Positions 52,815 to 61,686 are shown, numbered from the stretch's first letter. The stretch is 64,000 nucleotides of DNA from Bradyrhizobium sp. RD5-C2 (GCF_019972155.1 NZ_BOVL01000005.1:489202-553201), one strand, 5' to 3'. The notes: a model not told the origin generated them from the sequence alone. Numbers and translations are program-made.

Positions 52815-54200
52815 CTACACCGGAATCCGCACCGCGGCGCGCAGGCCGCCCATCGGGCTTTCGCCGAGCATGATGTCGCCGCCGTGCGAGCGCGCGATGT
52901 CGCGGGCGATCGCAAGTCCGAGGCCGCTGCCGCCTTCGTCCTGGTTGCGGGCGTCGTCGAGCCGCAGGAAGGGCTTGAACACTTCCTCGCGCATGGCGGC
53001 GGGGATGCCGGGGCCGTCGTCGTCGACCGTGATGTTGAGATAGCGATGGTCGCGCTGTCCGGTGATCGAGATCGTGTTGGCGTGACGCGCCGCATTGGAG
53101 ACGAGATTGGCGAGGCAGCGCTTGAACGAGGCCGGCTTCACCGTGACGACGGGCAGGCCGTGGAACGCGACGGTCGCGGTGTGGCCGTGGCGTTCGGCGT
53201 CGCCGCGTAAATCCTCCAGCGCCATCGCCATGTCGGTCGGCTGCGCGACCTCGCCGGAATCGCCGCGCGCGAAGGCAAGGTAATCCTCCAGCATCATCGA
53301 CATCTCGTCGACGTCCTTGCGCATCGCGTCGATCTCGGGGCCTTCGCCGATCAGGGCGAGTTCGAGCTTGAAGCGGGTCAGGATGGTGCGCAGATCATGC
53401 GACACGCCGGCGAGCATCGCGGTGCGCTGCTCGATCGAACGCTCGACGCGCGCCTTCATCTCGATGAAGGCCTGTGCCGCGCGCCGCACCTCGCGCGCGC
53501 CGCGCGGCCGGAAGTTCGGCGCCTCTCGGCCCTTGCCGAAGCTTTCGGCGGCATCGGCCAGTCTGAGGATCGGCTTGATCTGGTTGCGCAGGAACAGCAC
53601 GGCGACGATCAGCAGGATCGACGAGGTGCCGACCATCCAGAAGATGAAGATCTCCGAGTTGGAGGCGTAGGCCGCGCTGCGCTGGGCGAAGATCCGCATC
53701 ACCGAGTCGTCGAGCTGGACGCGGATCTCGACCAGGTTGGACTTGCCGACAGTGTCGATCCAGAACGGACGGCTGATCTGGCGACCGAGCTGCACCGACA
53801 GGGTCTGGTCGAGCAGCGAGAAAAACGGCTTCGGTCCCGGCGGCGGCATGTCGCCGGCGGGGAGGAAGTCGACCACCAGCTGCAGCTTCTGGGCGATGCC
53901 GCGCAGCTGCGCGCGGTCCTTGTCCTGCGGATAGATCTTGTAGACGTCGATCAGCGCGGCGATGTCGGAGACCACCGCGGCGGACAGGCGGCGCGTCACC
54001 GTGTTCCAGTGCCGCTCCATGAACACGAACGCGACCACGGTCTGCAGGATCACCATCGGCACGATCATGATCAGCAGCGCGCGCGCATAGAGGCCGGTCG
54101 GCATCCAGCTCTTGAACGCATTGCCCATCCAGCCGTTCGCCTTCGAGACGCGCTGCGAGGCGTTCTTGATCAGGGTCAGGCCGGTGTCGAGCGTGCTCAT
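52815..54200 (-). CDS. Two-component sensor histidine kinase (EnvZ-like)
   Basis: The protein has 461 residues. Two membrane helices (about 40-60 and 184-205) flank a periplasmic domain of about 120 residues. HAMP-like RNQIKPILRLADAAESFGKG follows, then phospho-acceptor His268 in LAGVSHDLRTILTRFKLELA, the N-box in KRCLANLVSNAARHA, and the G-boxes DDGPGIPAAMREEVFKPF and GGSGLGLAIARDIARSHGGD. It is the last gene of a MarR-regulator-kinase operon. The stop codon TAG lies back to back with the receptor gene stop (TAGCTA at 52812-52817). Confidence 0.95.
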   Translation of the reverse strand: MSTLDTGLTLIKNASQRVSKANGWMGNAFKSWMPTGLYARALLIMIVPMVILQTVVAFVFMERHWNTVTRRLSAAVVSDIAALIDVYKIYPQDKDRAQLRGIAQKLQLVVDFLPAGDMPPPGPKPFFSLLDQTLSVQLGRQISRPFWIDTVGKSNLVEIRVQLDDSVMRIFAQRSAAYASNSEIFIFWMVGTSSILLIVAVLFLRNQIKPILRLADAAESFGKGREAPNFRPRGAREVRRAAQAFIEMKARVERSIEQRTAMLAGVSHDLRTILTRFKLELALIGEGPEIDAMRKDVDEMSMMLEDYLAFARGDSGEVAQPTDMAMALEDLRGDAERHGHTATVAFHGLPVVTVKPASFKRCLANLVSNAARHANTISITGQRDHRYLNITVDDDGPGIPAAMREEVFKPFLRLDDARNQDEGGSGLGLAIARDIARSHGGDIMLGESPMGGLRAAVRIPV

Positions 54201-54209
54201 GGCTGCATC

Positions 54210-54938
54210 TTACGGCGAGGCGACCAGGCGATAGCCGATGCCGCGTACCGCCTGCAGGAACAGCGGATTGGCAGGATCGTGCTCGATCTTGCGGCGCAGG
54301 CGGTTGATCTGGACGTCGACCGCGCGCTCATTGACGGTGCCGCCGCTGGTCAGTTCGCCGCGCGGCACGGTCTCGCCGGGCGCGCTTGCGAGGATACGCA
54401 GCATCTCGCGCTCGCGGTCGGTGAGATGGATGATCTCCTCGCCCTGGCGCAGCTCGCTGCGCTCGATGTGGAAGATGTAGGGGCCGAACGCGATCTGTTC
54501 GACGACAGTGACTTGCGGCGGCGCGGTGCGCTTGAGGATATTGCCGATGCGCAGCACCAGCTCGCGCGGCTCGAACGGCTTGGCGACATAGTCGTCGGCG
54601 CCGATCTGCAGGCCCTCGATGCGGGCTTCCGCCTCGTGGCGGGCGGTCAGCATGATGATCGGCACCGTCGAGGAGGTGCGGATGAAACGGGCGAGGTCGA
54701 AGCCGTTCTCGCCGGGCATCATCACGTCGAGGATCAGCAGGTCGAAATGCAGCCCGAGCAGCTTGGCGCGCGCGTCGGTGGCGCTCATGGCCGTGGTGAC
54801 GCGATAGCCTTCGCCGGAAAGAAAGCGCGACAACAGGTCGCGAATGCGCCGGTCGTCGTCGACCAGCAGGAGATGCGGCGCGTCGTCGGCCGGCTCGACC
54901 GGCGTGCGCACCAGGGTTGCAGCCTGCACCAGGTTCAC
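54210..54938 (-). CDS. OmpR-family response regulator
   Basis: The protein has 242 residues. Receiver domain: LLLVDDDRRIRDLL, phospho-acceptor Asp71 in LLILDVMMPGENGFDL, IIMLTARHE and YVAKPFEPREL. DNA-binding winged helix: IIHLTDREREMLRILASAPGETVPRGELTSGGTVNERAVDVQINRLRRKIEHDPANPLFLQAVRGIGYRLVASP. The start is GTG at 54938, overlapping the MarR stop (GTGA). Its partner kinase follows 9 bases downstream. The targets are unknown. Confidence 0.95.
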   Translation of the reverse strand: MNLVQAATLVRTPVEPADDAPHLLLVDDDRRIRDLLSRFLSGEGYRVTTAMSATDARAKLLGLHFDLLILDVMMPGENGFDLARFIRTSSTVPIIMLTARHEAEARIEGLQIGADDYVAKPFEPRELVLRIGNILKRTAPPQVTVVEQIAFGPYIFHIERSELRQGEEIIHLTDREREMLRILASAPGETVPRGELTSGGTVNERAVDVQINRLRRKIEHDPANPLFLQAVRGIGYRLVASP

Positions 54939-55483
54939 TCCCTTGTTTTTCTGCCGCCGCCGAAGATCGCTTCGAGCACCTTGTCGGGATCGTCGCGGTC
55001 GATCATCGCGCGGAGGAATTGGCGAACCGTCTCGACGCCGGCCGGATCGATGCCGGCGATCGCGCGATTGATGCGGTCGGTCTGCAGCCCTGCGAGCTTG
55101 GCGACCAGCGCCTCGCCCTTCGGCGTTGCGTAGAGCAGGCGCTGCCGGCGGTCGTTGTTGCCGGTCTTCTGCACGATGTAGCCTTCGTCCAGCAACTGCT
55201 TGAGGACGCGTCCGAGCGATTGTTTGGTGATGCGCAGGACGTCGAGCAGGTCGGCGACCTTCAGGCCGGGATAGCGGGTGACGAAGTGGATGACGCGGTG
55301 GTGGGCGCGGCCGAAGCCGAACGCCTCCAGCTCCTGGTCGGCGTCGCCGACAAAGTCGCGGTAGGCGAAGAACAACAGCTCGATGATGTCCCAGCGCAGG
55401 TCGCGGCCGCCCGCCGCAGGAGCTTGATCATCTCCCTGCGAATCGGGCTTGGCAGCCATGCCTGAGAAATTTATGTCAGTCAT
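54935..55483 (-). CDS. MarR-family transcriptional regulator
   Basis: The protein has 182 residues if started at ATG 55483 (MTDINFSGMAAKPDSQGDDQAPAAGGRDLRWDIIELLFFAYRDF); ATG 55459 is possible. Winged helix: FGRAHHRVIHFVTRYPGLKVADLLDVLRITKQSLGRVLKQLLDEGYIVQKTGNNDRRQRLLYATPKGEALVAKL. It heads an operon with the response regulator and kinase, an unusual pairing seen in alphaproteobacteria. A small dyad GTCATATTGAC (55479-55489) overlaps its start codon. Confidence 0.92.
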   Translation of the reverse strand: MTDINFSGMAAKPDSQGDDQAPAAGGRDLRWDIIELLFFAYRDFVGDADQELEAFGFGRAHHRVIHFVTRYPGLKVADLLDVLRITKQSLGRVLKQLLDEGYIVQKTGNNDRRQRLLYATPKGEALVAKLAGLQTDRINRAIAGIDPAGVETVRQFLRAMIDRDDPDKVLEAIFGGGRKTRE

Positions 55484-55813
55484 ATTGACGTATCTTGGGT
55501 TCAATGTTACAAAACTGCCAGTCACGACGAAACATTAGGTCGTTTCGTCCCCGACAGCGTTTGAGGCGGCCTGAAAGAGCCTGTGTGGCGGTTTGGGCCG
55601 CGAATTGGACTACCGTGCGATTGTCGAGCGGCATTTCGGCAAACATACTGGACTTCAGCACTCCGCAAAAGCATGTCTAACCGGCATGTTGGCGATGGAA
55701 ACCGGCCGGGTTGCCGGCGGTGGTGAAGTTCGCACCAGCCGAGCCTGATGGCTCCGGGGGAAACAGGCCGTCGCCCGGTATGGCGCCGGTTCCGACAGCG
55801 GAAAGCAAGAAAA
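55484..55813. other. Divergent promoter region between marR-type operon and ilvE
   Basis: The 330 bases contain no recognisable gene or leader peptide with a run of branched-chain codons. Both the ilvE and MarR operon promoters must lie here; I could not place their -35 and -10 boxes with confidence. A GC-rich hairpin GGCCGGGTTGCCGGC lies near 55706. Confidence 0.5.
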
Positions 55814-56893
55814 ATGACTTTGAAATTCGACATCCAGCCTTCGCCGAACGCCACGTCCGACAAGGATCGTGCAGCGAAGCTCGTGGACCCGGGCTTCGGC
55901 CGCGTCTTTACCGACCACATGGCGATCGTCCGCTACAGCCAGGGCAAGGGCTGGCACAGCGCCCGCGTCGAGGCACGCGCGAATTTTCCGCTCGATCCGG
56001 CCGGCGCGGTGCTGCACTACGCCCAGGAAATTTTCGAAGGTCTCAAGGCCTACCGGCGCGACGACGGCGGTGTGAACCTGTTCCGTCCCGACGCCAATGC
56101 CCGGCGCTTCCACGATTCGGCCGACCGTATGGCGATGGCGCCGCTGCCCGAGGACGTGTTCATCGACGCGGTCGAGCAGCTTGTGCGGATGGATCGCGCC
56201 TGGATCCCGGGCGGCGAGGGCAGTCTCTATCTGCGGCCGTTCATGATCGCGAGCGAGGTCTTCCTCGGCGTGAAGCCGTCGGCGGAATACATCTTCTCGG
56301 TCATCGCTTCGCCGGTCGGCTCCTATTTCAAGGGCGGTCCCGCGCCAGTCTCGATCTGGGTGTCGGAAAATTACACGCGGGCCGCGATCGGTGGTACCGG
56401 CGCCGTCAAGTGCGGCGGCAACTATGCCGCAAGCCTGCGCGCGCAGGCGGAAGCGATCGAGCGCGGCTGCGACCAGGTCGTGTTCCTCGACGCGGTCGAG
56501 CGCCGCTACATCGAGGAACTCGGCGGCATGAACATCTTCTTCGCGTTCGACGACGGCTCGCTCTCGACGCCGCCGCTCGGCACCATCCTGCCTGGCATCA
56601 CCCGCGACTCGATCATCGCGCTTGCCAAGGATGCCGGCACGCGCGTGCGCGAGGAGCCCTACACGATCCAGCAGTGGCGTGCCGACGCTGCCAGCGGCAA
56701 GCTGAAGGAAGCCTTCGCCTGCGGCACCGCGGCCGTCATCTCGCCGATCGGCAAGGTGTGCTCGGCGAGCGGCGACTTCCAGATCAGCGGCGGCGTGGCC
56801 GGCCCGGTCGCGATGGGCCTGCGCAAGAAGCTGGTCGACATCCAGTACGGTCGCACCAACGACCCGCATAACTGGATCAGGAACGTCGCCTGA
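55814..56893 (+). CDS. ilvE: Branched-chain amino acid aminotransferase (IlvE)
   Basis: The fold-type IV PLP enzyme has 359 residues. The ATG at 55814 is chosen because upstream in-frame Met codons give Arg-rich sequence that does not fit the family. Key blocks: YAQEIFEGLKAYRRDDGGVNLFRPDANARRF, YLRPFMIASE, IGGTGAVKCGGNYAASL with the PLP Lys, VVFLDAVERRYIEELGGMNIFF, PPLGTILPGITRDSIIALA and EAFACGTAAVISPIG. It performs the last step in Ile, Leu and Val synthesis and the first in their breakdown. Confidence 0.96.
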   Translation: MTLKFDIQPSPNATSDKDRAAKLVDPGFGRVFTDHMAIVRYSQGKGWHSARVEARANFPLDPAGAVLHYAQEIFEGLKAYRRDDGGVNLFRPDANARRFHDSADRMAMAPLPEDVFIDAVEQLVRMDRAWIPGGEGSLYLRPFMIASEVFLGVKPSAEYIFSVIASPVGSYFKGGPAPVSIWVSENYTRAAIGGTGAVKCGGNYAASLRAQAEAIERGCDQVVFLDAVERRYIEELGGMNIFFAFDDGSLSTPPLGTILPGITRDSIIALAKDAGTRVREEPYTIQQWRADAASGKLKEAFACGTAAVISPIGKVCSASGDFQISGGVAGPVAMGLRKKLVDIQYGRTNDPHNWIRNVA

Positions 56894-56927
56894 CGCAGCG
56901 GTTCCACTGCTGACCTGCTTCGATTTG

Positions 56928-56966
56928 GCGCCTCTTCCTTTGCAAAGGGAGAGGCGCTTTCGCTTT
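56928..56966 (+). terminator. Rho-independent terminator after ilvE
   Basis: GCGCCTCTTCCTTT-GC-AAAGGGAGAGGCGC (56928-56957) forms a long hairpin with a small bulge, followed by TTTCGCTTT. It lies 35 bases after the ilvE stop. Confidence 0.85.
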
Positions 56967-57102
56967 GGAACACCGACAAGCCGACGCTTCGCTTCGGTCG
57001 TCATTTTTCCGTGTTGTCTGCCGTCATCGCATGAACGGCCTGCCGCGAGCGCGCGACAAAGTCTCGCCTTCCATTTCAAACAATTCCTATTCGCGTGATG
57101 AC

Positions 57103-57609
57103 ATGACCAAAACTCCCGTAACACGTCTGACCTGTGCCGTGCTGATCGCGGCTGCGTTCGCGCTCGCCGGAACCAACACGGTGCGCGCCGAGGACCGCTC
57201 GCCTGTTATCGATGTCCGCACGGCCGACCCGGAGATGAACGCCGCGATTAGCCATGCGCGCGAAACGCTGCCGGCGTTCTGGGCCTCCTACGAGGCGCCC
57301 AAGCCGTCGGAGACCCAACACTCGCTCAAGGTCCGCTTTCCGACCCATCGCAACGAGGGCGAGCACATCTGGATGCGCGAGGTGAAGAAACTGCCGAGCG
57401 GCGGCTATTCCGGCCGGTTCGCCAACCAGCCACGCGACCTGCCGGGCAAGCGGGCCGGCGACCTCGCCGAGTTCAAGGAGGCCGACATCTCCGACTGGAT
57501 GTTCATGCGCAACGGCAAGATCGTCGGCGGCGAGACCATCAAGCCGCTGCTGAAATCGATGCCGAAGGCCGACGCCGACGCGCTTCGCGCGCGGATGGAG
57601 CAGCCCTGA
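57103..57609 (+). CDS. DUF2314 domain-containing exported protein
   Basis: The protein has 168 residues from ATG 57103, which opens the signal peptide MTKTPVTRLTCAVLIAAAFALAGTNTVRA; earlier in-frame ATGs lead with non-signal sequence. The mature part has DPEMNAAISHARETLPAFWASYEAPKPSETQHSLKVRFPTHRNEGEHIWMREVKKLPSGGYSGRFANQPRDLPGKRAGDLAEFKEADISDWMFMRNGKIVGGETIKPLL, the DUF2314 pattern. The function is unknown; the family occurs widely in Gram-negative bacteria. It precedes hisS by 73 bases. Confidence 0.85.
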   Translation: MTKTPVTRLTCAVLIAAAFALAGTNTVRAEDRSPVIDVRTADPEMNAAISHARETLPAFWASYEAPKPSETQHSLKVRFPTHRNEGEHIWMREVKKLPSGGYSGRFANQPRDLPGKRAGDLAEFKEADISDWMFMRNGKIVGGETIKPLLKSMPKADADALRARMEQP

Positions 57610-57682
57610 GGACCGGTGTTCGGCCGCGGCGGCGGCGCAGAGCCGGGTTGCCGCCTTGCGCGTCCGCTGGTAAACGCCGCCA

Positions 57683-59197
57683 ATGGCCGAGAAACCCAAA
57701 AAACCCCAGAAACTGAAGGCGCGCCTGCCGCGCGGGCTGGAAGATCGCGGCCCGGCCGCGATCAATGCCACGCGGGCGATGGTCGAGAAGATCCGCGCCG
57801 TCTACGAACTCTACGGCTTCGAGCCGGTGGAGACGCCGGCGATGGAATATACCGACGCGCTCGGCAAATTCCTGCCCGACCAGGACCGCCCCAACGAAGG
57901 CGTGTTCTCGTTCCAGGACGATGACGAGCAGTGGATCTCGCTGCGCTACGACCTGACCGCGCCGCTGGCGCGCTATGTCGCGGAAAACTTCGACGCGCTG
58001 CCGAAGCCGTATCGGTCCTATCGGTTCGGCTATGTGTTCCGCAACGAGAAGCCCGGTCCGGGCCGCTTCCGCCAGTTCATGCAGTTCGATGCCGACACGG
58101 TCGGCTCGGCGACGCCGGCGGCCGACGCCGAGATTTGCATGATGGCGGCCGACACGATGGAAGCGCTCGGCATTCCGCGCGGCTCCTATGTCGTAAAGGT
58201 AAACAACCGCAAGGTGCTCGACGGCGTGCTCGAGGCGATCGGTCTCGGCGGCGACGACAATGCAGGCCGCAGGCTTACGGTGCTGCGCGCGATCGACAAG
58301 CTCGACAAGTTTCCTGCCGACGAGGTCCGCAAGCTGCTTGGCCCCGGACGATGGGATGGCGGGGAAGAGGGCAAGGGCGACTTTACCAAGGGCGCCGAAC
58401 TGAGCCCGGCGGATGCCGACATCGTGCTCGCCGTCACGCAGCAGCGCGCGGATTGGCGAGAGGCCATCGCTGCGGCCGAGACCTACCTTGCAAAGAGTGA
58501 AGTCGGTCAGGCCGGCGTGAGCGAGCTCGAAGAGATCGCGAAGCTGGTCGCGGCGTCCGGCTATGGCGCCGATCGCATCCGCATCGATCCCACCGTCGTT
58601 CGCGGCCTCGAATACTACACCGGCCCGGTCTACGAGGTTGAGCTGCTGCTCGATACCAAGGACGAGAAGGGCCGCCCGGTGCGGTTCGGCTCGGTCGGTG
58701 GCGGCGGCCGCTACGATGGCCTCGTCTCGCGCTTCCGCGGCGAGCCGGTGCCGGCCACCGGCTTCTCGATCGGGGTCTCGCGGCTGCAGGCCGCGCTCAC
58801 GATGCTCGGCCAGCTCGATACGCAGGCCGAATTCGGGCCCGTCGTCGTCACCGTGTTCGATCGCGACCGCGTCGCGGACTATCAGAAGATGGTCACGCAG
58901 CTGCGCCAGGCCGGCATCCGCGCCGAGCTCTATCTCGGCAACCCGAAGAACATGGGCAACCAGCTTAAATATGCCGACCGCCGCAACTCGCCCTGCGTGA
59001 TCATTCAGGGCTCGGATGAGAAGGCGCGCGGTGAGGTGCAGATCAAGGATTTGATCGAAGGCGCCAAGGCGGCGGCCGCGATCGCGTCCAATCAGGAATG
59101 GCGCGAAACGCGCCCAGCTCAGTTCTCCTGCTCCGAGGCAGATCTGGTCGCCAAGGTTCGCGAGGTGCTCGCGCGCCACGACGTGAACTGGGGATAG
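57683..59197 (+). CDS. hisS: Histidyl-tRNA synthetase (HisS)
   Basis: The class II synthetase has 504 residues. N-terminal [50 protein letters not shown], motif 2 in [32 protein letters not shown], histidine motifs in [24 protein letters not shown] and [30 protein letters not shown], then an anticodon-binding domain with [18 protein letters not shown] and [36 protein letters not shown]. The insert region (about 205-260) is larger than in E. coli and belongs to the alphaproteobacterial long form. Confidence 0.95.
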   Translation: MAEKPKKPQKLKARLPRGLEDRGPAAINATRAMVEKIRAVYELYGFEPVETPAMEYTDALGKFLPDQDRPNEGVFSFQDDDEQWISLRYDLTAPLARYVAENFDALPKPYRSYRFGYVFRNEKPGPGRFRQFMQFDADTVGSATPAADAEICMMAADTMEALGIPRGSYVVKVNNRKVLDGVLEAIGLGGDDNAGRRLTVLRAIDKLDKFPADEVRKLLGPGRWDGGEEGKGDFTKGAELSPADADIVLAVTQQRADWREAIAAAETYLAKSEVGQAGVSELEEIAKLVAASGYGADRIRIDPTVVRGLEYYTGPVYEVELLLDTKDEKGRPVRFGSVGGGGRYDGLVSRFRGEPVPATGFSIGVSRLQAALTMLGQLDTQAEFGPVVVTVFDRDRVADYQKMVTQLRQAGIRAELYLGNPKNMGNQLKYADRRNSPCVIIQGSDEKARGEVQIKDLIEGAKAAAAIASNQEWRETRPAQFSCSEADLVAKVREVLARHDVNWG

Positions 59198-59310
59198 CTG
59201 GTTTGTCGTGCGCGGGCTTGACCCGCGCATCCATCTTCAAAAAGATGGCGCGCCAGCCAGACCGGCAGACGACCGGCCTGCGCGTCAACAACAACCAGGG
59301 AGCTATTCCG

Positions 59311-59514
59311 ATGCCCGAGATCACCGTGAGCATGGCCGCCGGCCGCACCGACGAGCAGAAGGCCGGCATGATGCGCGACATCACCCAGGCGCTGGTGAAG
59401 AACCTCGGCGTCGACGCCGATGCCGTCGTGATCCAGATCAACGAAGCGCCGCTGCATCACAAGATGAAGGGCGGCAAGACCTTCGTCGAGCGCGCGGCTG
59501 CGGCGAAGAAATGA
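59311..59514 (+). CDS. 4-oxalocrotonate tautomerase family protein
   Basis: The protein has 67 residues, beginning MPEITVSMAAGRTDEQKAGMMRDITQALVKNLGVDADAVVIQINEAPLHHKMKGGKTF. Pro2, the catalytic base of the tautomerase family, is present. Such small enzymes act on enol/keto substrates as hexamers. The substrate is not known. The ATG at 59311 follows hisS by about 110 bases. Confidence 0.88.
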   Translation: MPEITVSMAAGRTDEQKAGMMRDITQALVKNLGVDADAVVIQINEAPLHHKMKGGKTFVERAAAAKK

Positions 59515-59526
59515 CGCGCGAAAGCG

Positions 59527-59618
59527 CGTCATCCCGGGGCGCGCATTAGCGCGAACCCGGGATCTCGATCAACAATCTCCAGATTCCGGGTTCACGCTTC
59601 GCGTGCCCCGGAATGACG
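59527..59618. repeat. Composite inverted repeat, CATCCCGG/CATTCCGG family
   Basis: CGTCATCCCGG at the left end and CCCCGGAATGACG at the right end bracket GCGAACCCGGGATCTCG and CTCCAGATTCCGGG. It resembles the unit at 13748-13861 in its right half. The ATG at 59613 lies inside it and is not a plausible gene start. Confidence 0.75.
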
Positions 59619-59630
59619 AGCAAGGTCTCC

Positions 59631-60041
59631 ATGGACGCACGCGACTTCATCAAGATCGGCATGAGCGCCGAACGCATGCTGGTGGTGCCGCCGGAGCGCA
59701 CGGTCGGGCATTTCGTGCCGGGCATGCCGATGGTCTATGCGACGCCGATGATGATCCTCGAAATGGAGATGGCGTCGGGTGATGCCATCCGCGGTGCGTT
59801 GCAGCCCGGCTGGGTCACCGTCGGGACCGAGGTCGATATTCGTCATCTCGCCGCCGCGCTTGTCGGCGCCACGGTGCGGACCACCGCAAAAGTGATCGCG
59901 GTCGAGCGCCGCGTGATCCGCTTCGCCGTCGAGGCTTTTGAGGGCGCGCGCAAGCTCGGCGAAGGCCGCCACGCTCGCGGCCTGATCAATGTCGAGAGTT
60001 TTAACAAGCGGCTCGCTGGGACGTCGGGCCAGGCGCAGTAA
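59631..60041 (+). CDS. FlK-family thioesterase
   Basis: The hotdog-fold protein has 136 residues from ATG 59631 (AAGG in front, after the repeat ends). ATG 59613 lies in the repeat and is less likely. Compared from memory with fluoroacetyl-CoA thioesterase FlK, the catalytic set matches in spacing: Thr38 in VYATPMM, Glu46 eight residues later, His72 in VDIRHLAA 26 after that; a Gly seven before His is also kept. At the position of the FlK fluorine-lid Phe there is Met32. The protein is probably an acyl-CoA thioesterase of this family; substrate unknown. Confidence 0.8.
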   Translation: MDARDFIKIGMSAERMLVVPPERTVGHFVPGMPMVYATPMMILEMEMASGDAIRGALQPGWVTVGTEVDIRHLAAALVGATVRTTAKVIAVERRVIRFAVEAFEGARKLGEGRHARGLINVESFNKRLAGTSGQAQ

Positions 60042-60078
60042 GCGAAACGGCCGACGCGCACCGATCCACTTGTTCGAA

Positions 60079-60172
60079 CGTCATCCTGAGGTGCGCGCCC
60101 TTGCGTGCCTCGAAGGATGGCCGCGGGCCGTGCACCCTGCGAGGCTCGCTTCGCGAGCACCTCAGGGTGACG
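60079..60172. repeat. Composite inverted repeat, CGTCATCCTGAGG family, copy 3
   Basis: CGTCATCCTGAGG at the left and CCTCAGGGTGACG at the right are inverted, with one mismatch. Inside, CTCGAAGGATGGCCGCGGGCCGTGCACCCTGCGAGG is a weak mirror. The sequence lies in the convergent gap before proC. Confidence 0.8.
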
Positions 60173-60186
60173 GGATCAGCAGGCAG

Positions 60187-61023
60187 CTACTTCGCCAATT
60201 CCTTCGAGCGCCGCGTTGCCGCCGCGATGGCGCGGGTCATCAGCGGCTGCATGCCGTCGCTCGCCATCAGCACCTCGAGCGCGGCCGCGGTGGTGCCGCC
60301 GGGTGAGGTGACATTCTGCCGCAGCGTCGCCGAAGGAAGATCCGAGCGATGCAGCAACTCGCCGGCGCCGGCGACGGTCGCGCGCGCCAGCGTGGTCGCG
60401 AGCTGCTCAGGCAGGCCGGCTGCGACACCGGCGCGGGCGAGCTCCTCGGCGAGCAGGAAGACATAGGCCGGGCCGGAGCCGGAGACGGCAGTCACCGCGT
60501 CCATCAGGTTCTCATCGTCGACCCATTCGACCAGCCCGGTCGCTTTCAGCAGCGCATCGGTCATGGCGCGCTGCGCGGCGGTGACGCGCTTTGACGGCAC
60601 GGCGACCGTGATGCCGCGGCCGATCGCCGCCGGCGTGTTCGGCATTGCGCGGACCACCGCGCCGCCGACCACTTCTTCCAGCGCTGATATCGTCGTGCCG
60701 GCCATGATCGACACCACGAGCGTCGACGGACCGACCAGCGCCTTCAGCGCGGCGCCGGCGTCGCGGAACGATTGCGGCTTCACCGCGACGACCAGCGCGT
60801 CGACCGTACCGAGATCCGTCGCCTGCGGATTGAGCCGCACGCCCTTGGCGGCAAGCGCGGAGATCTCGGGCGAAAGATGCGGATCGATCACCGCGACATG
60901 CTTCGGCGAGAGGCCCTGCGCGAGCCAGCCGGTCAGCATCGCGCCGCCCATCTTGCCCGCGCCTGCGAGCGCGATGGTGCCGGTCGAATCTTTCAGTGCG
61001 CTGGTTGTGTTCACAGGTGTCAC
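60187..61023 (-). CDS. proC: Pyrroline-5-carboxylate reductase (ProC)
   Basis: The protein has 278 residues if started at GTG 61023; GTG 61014 is an alternative and longer frames run into a repeat. The Rossmann motif GTIALAGAGKMGGAMLTGWLAQGL opens the protein, followed by VVAVKPQSF, VVSIMAGTTISALE, AVVRAMPNTPAAIGRGITV and the C-terminal signature VSGSGPAYVFLLAEELARAGVAAGLP and SPGGTTAAALEVL. It makes proline from pyrroline-5-carboxylate. ybjN lies upstream on the same strand. Confidence 0.94.
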   Translation of the reverse strand: MTPVNTTSALKDSTGTIALAGAGKMGGAMLTGWLAQGLSPKHVAVIDPHLSPEISALAAKGVRLNPQATDLGTVDALVVAVKPQSFRDAGAALKALVGPSTLVVSIMAGTTISALEEVVGGAVVRAMPNTPAAIGRGITVAVPSKRVTAAQRAMTDALLKATGLVEWVDDENLMDAVTAVSGSGPAYVFLLAEELARAGVAAGLPEQLATTLARATVAGAGELLHRSDLPSATLRQNVTSPGGTTAAALEVLMASDGMQPLMTRAIAAATRRSKELAK

Positions 61024-61027
61024 CGCT

Positions 61028-61171
61028 CGTCGTCCCGGCGAAGGCCGGGACCCATAACCACAGGTGGTTCTAGTAAAGCGAAGCGGGCGCCACAAGCAGT
61101 TTGCTCAACCACTGGGGCCGGGGAGTATGGGTCCCGGCTACCGTGCGCAATTGCGCACTAGGCCGGGACGA
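61028..61171. repeat. Composite inverted repeat, CGTCCCGGCGAAGG family, with internal hairpin
   Basis: TCGTCCCGGCGAAGGCCGGGACCCATA at the left end and a right arm TATGGGTCCCGGCT plus GCCGGGACGA interrupted by ACCGTGCGCAATTGCGCACTAG, a small hairpin of its own. Compare 31988-32108. It separates ybjN from proC and covers the ribosome-binding region in front of proC. Confidence 0.8.
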
Positions 61172-61185
61172 CACTGAGGATGCGC

Positions 61186-61686
61186 TTACGCCTCGCCCTC
61201 GGTATCGAACATCGCGGCGGCCATCGCTTCGGCGGTCGACTTGCCGGCCCACACCACGAACTGGAACGCCGGATAGTAGCGCTCGCAGGCGTGGATCGCG
61301 TTGACCACCATGGCCTCGCATTGCGCGGTGGACGCGGTGAGGCCGCCGGGCAGCACCAGCGCCTGGCGATGCATCACCATGCCGGTGTGGGTCCACAAAT
61401 CGAAATGGCCGACCCACAATTGTTCGTTGATGGCGGCGACCAGCCGCTGCACCTCGGCGCGCCGCGCTTGCGGCATCTTCATGTCGAAGGCGCATGCGAG
61501 ATGCAGCGCCTCGATCTCTCCCATCCAGGTGAAGGAGAGCTGATAATCGATCCAGTCTCCCTTGGAGACGATCGTCACCTCGTCTTCGCCGGAACGCTCG
61601 AACGCCCAGTTGTTGTCGGTGGCGATATCTTCGACCACCGCAAGCGGGTTGTTCCGGGAATCGATAATGCTTTCGAGGAGGGACAT
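61186..61686 (-). CDS. YbjN domain-containing protein
   Basis: The protein has 166 residues from ATG 61686 (MSLLESIIDSRNNPLAVVEDIATDNNWAFERSGEDEVTIVSKGDWIDYQLSFTWMGEIEALHLACAFDMKMPQARRAEVQRLVAAINEQLWVGHFDLW). This is the YbjN/secretion-chaperone-like fold, soluble, with no known biochemical role. It commonly precedes proC in Rhizobiales, as here. Frames running upstream of 61686 are not supported. Confidence 0.88.
   Translation of the reverse strand: MSLLESIIDSRNNPLAVVEDIATDNNWAFERSGEDEVTIVSKGDWIDYQLSFTWMGEIEALHLACAFDMKMPQARRAEVQRLVAAINEQLWVGHFDLWTHTGMVMHRQALVLPGGLTASTAQCEAMVVNAIHACERYYPAFQFVVWAGKSTAEAMAAAMFDTEGEA

Noticed and set aside
59613..59630. ATG at 59613 as start of the thioesterase
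   Set aside because: It lies within the last bases of an interspersed repeat; ATG 59631 has a ribosome binding site after the repeat.
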